Source: Verrucomicrobiota bacterium
Lineage (GTDB): Bacteria > Verrucomicrobiota > Verrucomicrobiia > Chthoniobacterales > UBA10450
Length of the DNA stretch: 38,075 bases
Reading direction: 5' to 3'
NCBI GenBank assembly: GCA_003218375.1
Contig: QHNH01000018.1
Span: 66,169-104,243 of the forward strand
Made by a program: the position numbers and the translations under genes. Every line of letters starts with the position of its first letter. Position 1 is the first letter of the stretch. The notes beneath the pieces were generated by a model. It saw only the letters and a list, made by a program, of their open reading frames with translations. It was not told the DNA's origin and ran no database searches. Positions 6,988 to 14,461 of the stretch are shown piece by piece.

Positions 6988-9192
6988 GTGGGGCAGCCTG
7001 TTAGCAATACCGCCCCCACCAAATTTATGCAGGGAAAACCGCCGCCGAACCAGGCCGCAAAAGGACCGCCATCGTCACCCTCTGGGATGGCGCCGCAATC
7101 GCCACCGGGACAAGCTCCGCCATCGCCGCCCGGCGGGTTGCTGGGAAAGGCGCCGCCCGCAGGCGCTGACTTGAAACGAAGAGGTCGTGGCGGCGCGGGC
7201 GTGCAGTTGAGCGACGTCGGCTGGGGCAAGATTTTCAAGCTCGGTTGGAAACTGCTGAGCTACTTCAAATTTCTCGCGATCGGCTATTGCCTGATGATGT
7301 TGGTACAGAACTGCGTGAATCTCGGCGGCTCGCAGCTCCTCGGAGAAGTAACCAAGGCGCTCAACAGTACCGTGAGGGCACCTGCGCCCGCGCAGGATAC
7401 AACAGCCACTGCGACGACGACGATCGCCCCATCGAACGCAAACACGCCGTCGAATCCACCCGCACCGCCCGCGGCGCCGAAGAGCCGCCTGATTTTTTTC
7501 GCGGTGTTGTGGGCAATTTTCGCGCTCGCCGCATTGGGCATCGGCCTCCCAATGCGAGCCATCTCGACGAAACTCGATATGGCGCTTTCGAACAAACTGC
7601 GTAGCCAGCTTTTCGCCCGGATGCTGCGCCAATCGCCGGAGTTTTATCACGACCACGAATCGGGTGAGCTGAATGCGGTGGTGAACCAGTTCACCGTCGA
7701 GGCGTCGATGACGCTGCGGCAGGTGAGCGTCGACATGCTGTTGCAGGTGGTAACGCTCGCCATCACAGTCGGCCTCCTCATCTACAACTTCCAGATGGAT
7801 GGACCGCCGCCGACGATATTTGGCGTGGCGATTCCGCCGGCCGCGATCCCGCTCGCGATCGTCCTCTTCGCGTTCATCTCGCCGTGGATAACGGGCAAAC
7901 TTTCGAACAAAGTCCGCGACGTCTCGCGCGATATGCAGGGAAAAATGGTCGCGCTCAACAGCCTGGTCACGGGCGCGATGCAATCGCCGGAGGAAATCCA
8001 GGCGATGGAGGCCGAGCCGATGTTCGTGGCGAAGCACGACAAGCAACTGCTTTCGCTCCTGAAATCGCGGATCAAAAACACGCTGACCATGGAATACATG
8101 GGATTGATCAGCGGTCTGCCGAGCTGGCTCGTGCAGGTGGTGTTGCTCGCGTTCGGGGTGTATACGGCGTATCGCTCCGGCGATGCCGAGGCGGCGGGAA
8201 AAGTCGTCGCGATCTTTCTTCTCGCCCCGCAATTGATGGGGCCCATCCAGGCGCTCTCGGTTTATCTCATCATGGCGGGCAGCGCGTGGCCGCGGATCGA
8301 GACCGTGAACGAGATGATGGAGTCACGGGCGCGGCGCGAAGAAAAATCCGGCACAGTGAAGGTGCCGTCGGTCGAGCCGACGCTCGCTGCGAAGAACCTG
8401 ACGTTTTCGTATTCGCCCAGCGCACGAAAAATTTTCGACAACATTTCGTTTGAGATCCCGCCAGGAAAAATCACAGGGTTCGTGGCGCGGATGGGGCAGG
8501 GAAAGACGACGTTTTTCAAGCTGGCGTTGCGTTTCTACGATCCGCAGGCAGGCGAAGTGGTGCTCGGCGGGCGGCCGGTCGGCGATTATGCGTCCGACAA
8601 TCTTTACAATCACATCGCGATGATGTCGCAGTTCCCGGCCTTCTTTTACGACACGCTCCGCGCCAATATGCAGATGGCGAGAGCGAACGCGACGGACGAA
8701 GAGATCCGCGCGATTTGCGAGAAGACCGGTGTCTGGAAAATTTTGCAGGCGGGCGTCCAGGGGAATCCGCTCGATGAGGAATTCGCAGCGGCCCGGCGGC
8801 TTTCGGGCGGACAAAAGAAGCTGCTCGCGCTGACGCGGTGCCTGCTCCGGAATCCGTCGATCCTGTTCCTCGACGAGCCGACGGTCGGGATGGATAACGT
8901 CGAAAAATTTTCGATGCTCGAGATCATTAAGAACGCGCTCAAAGGCCACACGGTAATGGTGGTCGATCACGATCTGCGATGGCTCATGCCGTTCTGCGAT
9001 TACTTCGTCGTGCTCGACAACGGAAAGATCGCGGAACAAGGCACAGCGCAGGAGTTGCTCCAGCGCGGCGGATTATTTGCCGAACTTTATCACGCAGAGG
9101 ACGCGAAGCCGGCAGGGGACGACGCCCACACCTCGGCGCCGCCGCCGCAAATGGCCGGGGCAGGGCTCTCGGGAAAAGCGCGGCCGGGGTGA
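6988..9192 (+). CDS. ABC exporter, fused membrane and ATPase domains
   Basis: This 734-residue half-transporter. Residues 1-75 are Pro/Gly/Ser-rich and unstructured. Membrane segments follow at about 90-115, 168-190, 250-272, 282-303, 370-395 and 402-425. A second Pro/Ala-rich loop lies at 130-162. The ATPase domain is at about 460-705: Walker A ARMGQGKTTFF (first Gly replaced by Ala), signature RRLSGGQKKL, Walker B ILFLDEPT, D-loop VGMD and switch histidine VVDHDLR. No C39 peptidase domain is present. GTG 6988 is used as start; ATG 7027 is an alternative that keeps all domains. Three small Cys-containing ORFs follow on the same strand, the first coupled to its stop. It may export them. Lipid or drug export is the other option. 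Confidence 0.82.
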   Translation: MGQPVSNTAPTKFMQGKPPPNQAAKGPPSSPSGMAPQSPPGQAPPSPPGGLLGKAPPAGADLKRRGRGGAGVQLSDVGWGKIFKLGWKLLSYFKFLAIGYCLMMLVQNCVNLGGSQLLGEVTKALNSTVRAPAPAQDTTATATTTIAPSNANTPSNPPAPPAAPKSRLIFFAVLWAIFALAALGIGLPMRAISTKLDMALSNKLRSQLFARMLRQSPEFYHDHESGELNAVVNQFTVEASMTLRQVSVDMLLQVVTLAITVGLLIYNFQMDGPPPTIFGVAIPPAAIPLAIVLFAFISPWITGKLSNKVRDVSRDMQGKMVALNSLVTGAMQSPEEIQAMEAEPMFVAKHDKQLLSLLKSRIKNTLTMEYMGLISGLPSWLVQVVLLAFGVYTAYRSGDAEAAGKVVAIFLLAPQLMGPIQALSVYLIMAGSAWPRIETVNEMMESRARREEKSGTVKVPSVEPTLAAKNLTFSYSPSARKIFDNISFEIPPGKITGFVARMGQGKTTFFKLALRFYDPQAGEVVLGGRPVGDYASDNLYNHIAMMSQFPAFFYDTLRANMQMARANATDEEIRAICEKTGVWKILQAGVQGNPLDEEFAAARRLSGGQKKLLALTRCLLRNPSILFLDEPTVGMDNVEKFSMLEIIKNALKGHTVMVVDHDLRWLMPFCDYFVVLDNGKIAEQGTAQELLQRGGLFAELYHAEDAKPAGDDAHTSAPPPQMAGAGLSGKARPG

Positions 9193-9197
9193 TTCGG

Positions 9198-9338
9198 ATG
9201 CAAGCGGAACCAATGCGTGGGAAAAAATTCGCAAGAAGCGGAAGGAAACAAGTCTTATCAAAGTTGGCGAGGCAAGGGGAGAAAAAGGTTCTTGAAGCGC
9301 CACGAGAGAAAATGAAAATTTGCTGCTGCATCGAGTGA
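9198..9338 (+). CDS. Possible 46-residue basic peptide ending in three cysteines
   Basis: The ATG at 9198 lies 5 bp after the ABC exporter stop, and GGGGTGA overlapping that stop can serve as ribosome binding site. The product is strongly basic (KKFARSGRKQVLSKLARQG) and ends in KMKICCCIE. No family is recognised. A basic leader-like part, a Cys-rich tail and coupling to an exporter would fit a secreted or processed peptide. Such a short frame can also arise by chance in this reading frame, which is open further upstream inside the ABC gene. Nothing but context and the ribosome binding site supports it. Confidence 0.35.
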   Translation: MQAEPMRGKKFARSGRKQVLSKLARQGEKKVLEAPREKMKICCCIE

Positions 9339-9386
9339 TGTGACGGCGAGTCAAAAAGAAACAAAGAAACGAAAGGAAAGTTAGTT

Positions 9387-9584
9387 ATGGCTGACGAAAA
9401 AACAGGCAAAAAGCCCTCGGATCAAGGTGGCGGCGGCGCGGAAAAAGGCGCGGATGCCGGAGAAGCGGGCGGTCGTTCGCGACAGCTGCTTTACACATGC
9501 TTCAATGACGGCGCCGGGAACTACATCGACCCAAGTTGGAGATGGTTCACCTGCTGGCGTTGCGGCGCGCTGAACTACACCTAA
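9387..9584 (+). CDS. Small Cys/Trp-rich protein, tandem paralogue A
   Basis: 65 residues, with AAGGA 9 bp before the ATG. The N-terminal half is low-complexity (Gly/Lys/Ala/Asp). The C-terminal 32 residues (LLYTCFNDGAGNYIDPSWRW and then FTCWRCGALNYT) are shared with the second copy at 9686. Three cysteines (C..., CxxC) and four Trp/Tyr positions are kept, so this could be a tiny zinc-binding knuckle missing a fourth ligand, or a disulfide-bonded or modified peptide. There is no signal peptide. It follows the ABC exporter on the same strand. I do not recognise the family. Confidence 0.65.
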   Translation: MADEKTGKKPSDQGGGGAEKGADAGEAGGRSRQLLYTCFNDGAGNYIDPSWRWFTCWRCGALNYT

Positions 9585-9604
9585 GCAAACAGTTACGCGG
9601 AAGA

Positions 9605-9671
9605 GCAGGGTTCCATGCCCTGCGCTTCCTAGCCTGGCCTCGACAACTCCACGCGGAGGACGAGGTCAGGC
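9605..9671 (+). promoter_or_regulatory. Two stem-loops between the tandem small-protein genes
   Basis: The first is GCAGGG (9605-9610) pairing with CCCTGC (9618-9623). The second is GCCTGGCCTCG (9632-9642) pairing with CGAGGTCAGGC (9661-9671), with one G-T mismatch position in 11. The second ends next to the ribosome binding region (AAGGAAG) of the downstream gene. They could control relative expression of the two small proteins. There is no T-run, so they are not obvious terminators. Confidence 0.45.
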
Positions 9672-9685
9672 AAGGAAGAAATAAT

Positions 9686-9889
9686 ATGGCTGGCGAAAAA
9701 TCGGGCACGAAACCGGAGAAACCCGGCGGTCTTGGGATGGAGAAGGACCCGCCCGCCCCAGTCGAAGCCGCGCCGCGCTCGAAGCGGATGGCTTACATCT
9801 GCTGGAACGACGGCGCCTCAAACTTCGTCGAGCCCGGCTGGGAATGGTTCACCTGCTGGCGCTGCGGCTCTCTGGTTTACACCGCGTAA
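9686..9889 (+). CDS. Small Cys/Trp-rich protein, tandem paralogue B
   Basis: 67 residues from ATG 9686, with AAGGAAG 7-9 bp upstream. A longer open frame from 9536 exists but crosses the previous gene and the stem-loops, and the match to paralogue A begins at this ATG (MAGEKSG against MADEKTG). The C-terminal part reads YICWNDGASNFVEPGWEW then FTCWRCGSLVYTA, with Cys, Trp, Asn-Asp-Gly-Ala and CWRCG identical to paralogue A. The middle (EKPGGLGMEKDPPAPVEAA) is not conserved, so selection acts on the C-terminal 30 residues. Function unknown. Confidence 0.68.
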   Translation: MAGEKSGTKPEKPGGLGMEKDPPAPVEAAPRSKRMAYICWNDGASNFVEPGWEWFTCWRCGSLVYTA

Positions 9890-10005
9890 ATACCGGCCCC
9901 CAGAGAGCGATCTTCAGGCTGATTCTTCGTTCTGGCGCTGACGCGCGGAATTCTCGCCTCCGCCGATCGACGACGCGTCCGCGCAGTTGAATTTCCCTCG
10001 ACTTT

Positions 10006-10030
10006 GCGGCGAACCGCCGCATCGTTTTGT
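10006..10030 (+). terminator. Weak terminator-like hairpin
   Basis: GCGGCG-AAC-CGCCGC (10006-10020) is followed by ATCGTTTTGTT. It could end the exporter/small-protein transcript. The stem is only 6 bp and the T-run is interrupted. Confidence 0.35.
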
Positions 10031-10111
10031 TGCCACTAAATTGAAACATTTCGTCCGGATCTGCGTTTACACAGCTGGCACGCCGATCCGCCCCGATTCC
10101 TTATTACCACC

Positions 10112-12169
10112 ATGATCCTTCAAAACCGTTTCGCGCTGATCACCTGTCTTCTGTTTGTTTCCTCCATTGTTTTTCTGCACGCCGGCACTCCAGAGGCCGA
10201 TCTTGGTGTAACAAAGTCGGGCCCGGGGCAGGCGGCGGCGGGCGCTAATATCACTTATACTATCGAGGTCATAAACGGCGGCCCGGACGGCGCGGCCAAC
10301 GCCACCATGAATGATCCGCTGCCTCCGGAAACGACATTCGTCTCCCTCTCTGCGCCCAACGGCTGGCAATGCACTACTCCCGCCGCGGGTTCGAACGGGA
10401 CGGTCAATTGCGTCAACAGCAGTTTCCCGGCAGGAGGCGACGATCTCTTCACGCTCGTGGTCAAAATCGATCCCCAGACGCCGGCGGGCACCTTCATTAC
10501 CAACACGGCGACCGTTAGCACACAGTCCTTGGATCCGAACGACGAAAACAATAGCTCAAGCGCGGCAACTTTTGTTCCCGAGCCGAGCGCAGACCTTGGA
10601 GTAACGAAGACGGTCGATTCCGATCAGACGCTGGCCAATTCGAACGTTACCTTCACGATCCAGGTAACGAACTCCGGCCCGGATCCCGCATCGACGGTGG
10701 CTTTGAATGACACCCTTCCAGGTGACATGACGTTTGTTTCAGAACAACAAACGTCCGGGCCGACCTGGACGTGTTCCACCCCGAATGTTGGGTCGGGCGG
10801 AACCGTCAGTTGTGCCGTGGCCAGTTTGCCGGTCAGCAGCAACAGCACCTTTAGTATCACCGGACATATTCCATCCGGAAAGCCGGCCGGGACCGTTTAC
10901 GCAAATACGGCCTCCGTTACTTCAGCCAATGATCCGAACTCAGAAAATGATAGTTCCGACGCTTCTACTTCCGTCGTCGCCGCGGCGCCAACACTTACCA
11001 CCCAGGCATCGGGCCCGGTCTTGTTAGGCGGATCGATCTCGGATACGGCAACGCTCAGCGGCGGATTTTCCGCGACCGGCACGCTCAACTTTTTTGTCTA
11101 CGGTCCTGATGATTCAACCTGCAGCAGCAGCCCGACGTATATTTCGACCGCCGACGTAGCCGGGGATGGGCAGTACAATTCGGCTCCGTTCGTCCCGAGT
11201 GCACCAGGCACCTACCGTTTCGTAGCCAGCTATAGCGGCGATAATAATAACAAGGCGACGGCCAACGCCTGCGGCGATCCAAGCGAGTCGGTGGTGGTCA
11301 CTGCGCCGACGCCAAGTCCGACTCCGACCGCCACCGCCACGGCTACGGCGACCGCCACGGCTACGGCTACCCCGACTGCTACACCTACGGCCACACCGAC
11401 CGCGACACCTACAGCGACGCCTTCTCAGGCGATAAACCTCTCCACCAGATTGCGGACCGAGATCGGCGATAAAGTCATGATCGGCGGGTTCATCATCACG
11501 GGTAATGTCCCCAAAGCCGTGGTCCTGCGAGGACTCGGGCCCTCCCTGAGCCGTTTTGGACTCACCGATTTGTTACAGGATCCGGTGCTCGAGCTTCGCG
11601 GTAATAGCGGCAACCTCATTTACCGAAACGATAACTGGAAGGACACCCAGCGAAGTCTGATCGAAGGCACGCCGTTCCAGCCTACGGACGATCGCGAGTC
11701 GGTCATTGTTACCACCTTGCCGCCTACGGCCTACACCATGATTTTGACCGGCAAGAACCAGACGACCGGCATCGGGGCCGTCGAAGTCTACGACAATAAT
11801 CAGGCTGTCGATTCGCAACTGGCGAACATGAGCACGCGCGGATTTGTCCAGACCCAGGACAAAGTGATGATTGGAGGTTTCACCCTGGGAGTAAGTAACA
11901 ACCCGACCCGGATTGCGATCCGGGGGCTAGGTCCATCCCTGGCTCAATCGGGCTTAAGCAATGTCCTGGCCGATCCTACCCTGGAGCTGCGTGATGCGAA
12001 CGGCGCTCTCCTGGTAGCGAACGACGACTGGCAAAGCGATCCAGTGTCAGCTGCGCAGCTAACCGCTAACGGGCTGGCCCTTCCGAATCCGAAGGAAGCA
12101 GGCATCTTCACGCTCCTGCCCGGTGGCCAGTTCACCGCCATCCTTGCCGGCAAGAACGGCGGCATATGA
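10112..12169 (+). CDS. Large secreted protein: two DUF11 repeats, Ig-like domain, Thr-rich linker, paired C-terminal modules (ends at a premature TGA)
   Basis: 685 residues. A signal peptide (FALITCLLFVSSIVFLHAG) is followed by two DUF11-type repeats at about 29-150 (ADLGVTKSGPGQ, TYTIEVINGGPDGA) and 157-280 (ADLGVTKTVDSD, TFTIQVTNSGPDPA). An Ig-like domain covers 285-395 and a TATATPT-type linker about 398-437. Two copies of a module of about 125 residues start at 440 (NLSTRLRTEIGDKVMIGGFI) and 566 (NMSTRGFVQTQDKVMIGGFT). The second module stops at NGG-Ile-TGA, while the same frame continues with VGLVEIYNVR to a TAG at 12200-12202. That is the normal end of this module in the neighbouring genes. 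So GGA to TGA is a likely nonsense change removing 11 residues, or a sequencing error. Confidence 0.85.
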   Translation: MILQNRFALITCLLFVSSIVFLHAGTPEADLGVTKSGPGQAAAGANITYTIEVINGGPDGAANATMNDPLPPETTFVSLSAPNGWQCTTPAAGSNGTVNCVNSSFPAGGDDLFTLVVKIDPQTPAGTFITNTATVSTQSLDPNDENNSSSAATFVPEPSADLGVTKTVDSDQTLANSNVTFTIQVTNSGPDPASTVALNDTLPGDMTFVSEQQTSGPTWTCSTPNVGSGGTVSCAVASLPVSSNSTFSITGHIPSGKPAGTVYANTASVTSANDPNSENDSSDASTSVVAAAPTLTTQASGPVLLGGSISDTATLSGGFSATGTLNFFVYGPDDSTCSSSPTYISTADVAGDGQYNSAPFVPSAPGTYRFVASYSGDNNNKATANACGDPSESVVVTAPTPSPTPTATATATATATATATPTATPTATPTATPTATPSQAINLSTRLRTEIGDKVMIGGFIITGNVPKAVVLRGLGPSLSRFGLTDLLQDPVLELRGNSGNLIYRNDNWKDTQRSLIEGTPFQPTDDRESVIVTTLPPTAYTMILTGKNQTTGIGAVEVYDNNQAVDSQLANMSTRGFVQTQDKVMIGGFTLGVSNNPTRIAIRGLGPSLAQSGLSNVLADPTLELRDANGALLVANDDWQSDPVSAAQLTANGLALPNPKEAGIFTLLPGGQFTAILAGKNGGI

Positions 12170-12219
12170 GTCGGTTTGGTGGAGATTTATAACGTAAGGT
12201 AGCCAGACGTCTTTCCACC

Positions 12220-14439
12220 TTAGTGGAGGTTATAAACTTCTACGAGAGCCACGCCAGTGCCACCATTCTGCCCCCTTACCACGGCCGTGTAAGGGCCGGG
12301 AGAAAGCGTGGTCACGATCGCTGATTCCAAATCATTCGCCGGCGGAATCGTGGTAGCTTTCACCGCGCTTTCCTGGGATTGCTGGGTCTGATCGTTGACT
12401 TTCCAATTATCATTGGTCGCGATGGTGCCGCCGTTGCCGTCGTGAAGCTCCAGGGTCGGATCCGGCAACGCGCCTTGGAGCCCAGAGCTGGCGAGTGATG
12501 GGCCCACGGCGCGGATCAGCACGGTAGCTTTTCCATCGGCGTTGTTTCCTCCGACAATCAAGCCGCCGATCATGACATTGTCATTCGTTTCCACAAATCC
12601 TCGGCTACTGATGTTGGCCAGCTCGGAGTTCGCTGCCTGGCCCAGGTCGTACACTTCTACGACCCCGATGCCGGTTCCGCCGTTCTTTCCTGAGAGGATG
12701 GCCGTGTAGCTTCCTGGACTTAACGTAGTGACAATGGCGGATTCCAGATCGTTCGCCGGAGGGATGGTCGTGGCTACTACCTCTGCCTGCTGGCTTGTCC
12801 CGTCGGAACGGGTTTTCCAATCATCGTTCGTGGCCAGGGTTGCGTTGCCCTGATGCAATTCTAAAACAGGATCGGATAGGACGGCGCCGATCCCATTAAG
12901 TGACGGTCCTATCCCCCGGATAATCATCTTTTTCGGTTCAGTCCCGCTAACAATGAAGCCAGCGATGAGAGTTTTGTCGCCGGTCTGGACGCGCATCCGG
13001 GTCGAGATGTTGAGTAAGTGCAAAGGGGGCGGCGCCACCCGAACATAATAGATGTCCTCCTCGCCGTTGAACGTCGCGGAGTAAGCCACGTTACCTCCCG
13101 CTATGTCCGAAACGATGGTGAGATAATCGCCGATCTTGTTCTGGTTAGGATAACCGAGAAAAGGATTGAATGGATCGCTCACGGCAACATTGGGCGACCA
13201 ACTGTTGCCTCCGTCGAGGCTGTAGGAGTAGAAGAGCTGGGAATCGGTGTTGTTCGCGGCATTGCGAGTATCGAGCCAGACTGCGTCGAGCCGTCCGTGG
13301 GGTGCGACCGAGAGAGTGCCAAACCAGTGCCATTTGCTGTGGTTAACAGGATCGTCGTTTATCCGGCGCGGTGAACTAAAGGTGAGTCCGCCGTCGGTGC
13401 TGCGGACAAACATCACGTCGCTTCCGGTAGTAGCTCCTCCAGGCCGAACGCTGGCCAACATGTAGATATTGTTATTCGTAGAGGCCCCCGAGCGGTCCGC
13501 GGCCAGAAAGATCTGGCCTACCAGGCCCTCGGGATTAATGAATTCGCCGCCGATAACCTGTCCTCCGAGACTTACGTTTGCAATTTGATCAAAGCTCGGC
13601 GTGACCGCGCCATTCCTGGCGTTACTCGAGCGCAGGCACCACACCTGGCCGGTATTCAAATTGACTCCGCCAATGAACAGATTGCCGTTCGCATCCACGT
13701 CGGGGGTTCCCCAGGCAGGAGAGTTTGGAAGGAAAATTGGATTCGTCCAGATGGAACCTCCATTGATAGACCGGCTGAACTGCCTACCGCCATAGTTATT
13801 GCCGGCTGTGCTCCAGCATTGGTACTGGAAGCCATGACCGCTGCTGTTGGTGTTATCGATGGTGAACCATTGCTTGTCGCCGCCGGTTGCTTGTCCGAGG
13901 TTAGTCCAGGACTGGCCGCCATCGAGCGAGCGCCACATATTGTCGAAGAATGTCGTCAGAAGACTGAGGTAGAAGAAATTGCCCAGCTCGTTCGACGATA
14001 AGACGGGATCGCTCCGGAAGACATTGTTCTCCAGCACGCCGGGAAAAGTCCAGGAGACACCGCTATTACTGGTGAACCCCCAACCGGCCTGGCGAAAGTT
14101 TGAGCTGACGCTATCGAATTGCCTCCAGCCTATCACCATCTTGTTGCGATCGGTCGGGTCTACCGAGATCGATGGCTCGTTGGCCGCGTCACCCGTGATG
14201 TTCTGGCCGTTGGCGTCGACGTTCACCTGGTAACTCGTGAAAGGACCGTGCTGCGAGATCATGCCAGCCGAGACGCCGGTCCCCCAGATGAACATGGGAG
14301 GGTCGCCGTAGCGTTCAAGCTCCTCGGTGGGGAGAGGCTTGAGGGCGATCGCCTGGCCGAAAGCAATGCTGGCTCCCAGCGAGAGAACCAAGCTAAGAAG
14401 AAGCTTCGCCTTTAACACCCTATGGCACCTTAATCGCAA
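12220..14439 (-). CDS. Secreted sialidase-like beta-propeller (Asp-box) protein with paired C-terminal modules
   Basis: 739 residues with an N-terminal signal (AKLLLSLVLSLGASIAFGQ). Residues 80-475 form a beta-propeller with several Asp-box/BNR repeats: SNSGVSWT (about 123), SLDGGQSWT (170), STDGGLTFS (348) and SLDGGNSWS (408). Asp-box propellers occur in sialidases and many non-enzymatic exported proteins; the Arg triad of sialidases could not be placed, so no enzyme activity is claimed. Two C-terminal modules follow at about 476-600 (ISTRMRVQTGDKTLIAGFIV) and 605-739 (ISSRGFVETNDNVMIGGLIV), each ending in a VEVYDLG/VEVYNLH strand. The gene faces the preceding one; their stops are 18-51 bp apart. 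Confidence 0.83.
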   Translation of the reverse strand: MRLRCHRVLKAKLLLSLVLSLGASIAFGQAIALKPLPTEELERYGDPPMFIWGTGVSAGMISQHGPFTSYQVNVDANGQNITGDAANEPSISVDPTDRNKMVIGWRQFDSVSSNFRQAGWGFTSNSGVSWTFPGVLENNVFRSDPVLSSNELGNFFYLSLLTTFFDNMWRSLDGGQSWTNLGQATGGDKQWFTIDNTNSSGHGFQYQCWSTAGNNYGGRQFSRSINGGSIWTNPIFLPNSPAWGTPDVDANGNLFIGGVNLNTGQVWCLRSSNARNGAVTPSFDQIANVSLGGQVIGGEFINPEGLVGQIFLAADRSGASTNNNIYMLASVRPGGATTGSDVMFVRSTDGGLTFSSPRRINDDPVNHSKWHWFGTLSVAPHGRLDAVWLDTRNAANNTDSQLFYSYSLDGGNSWSPNVAVSDPFNPFLGYPNQNKIGDYLTIVSDIAGGNVAYSATFNGEEDIYYVRVAPPPLHLLNISTRMRVQTGDKTLIAGFIVSGTEPKKMIIRGIGPSLNGIGAVLSDPVLELHQGNATLATNDDWKTRSDGTSQQAEVVATTIPPANDLESAIVTTLSPGSYTAILSGKNGGTGIGVVEVYDLGQAANSELANISSRGFVETNDNVMIGGLIVGGNNADGKATVLIRAVGPSLASSGLQGALPDPTLELHDGNGGTIATNDNWKVNDQTQQSQESAVKATTIPPANDLESAIVTTLSPGPYTAVVRGQNGGTGVALVEVYNLH

Positions 14440-14461
14440 TCACGATTCCGGACAAAGGAAA

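Noticed and set aside
7075-8232. Long minus-strand open frame opposite the ABC exporter gene
   Set aside because: Arg/His/Glu-rich with no domain character; it is the antisense shadow of a GC-rich gene whose plus-strand product has all ABC motifs.
11320-11430. CRISPR-like or intergenic tandem repeat
   Set aside because: It is the coding sequence of a Thr-Ala-Pro linker in a large exported protein.
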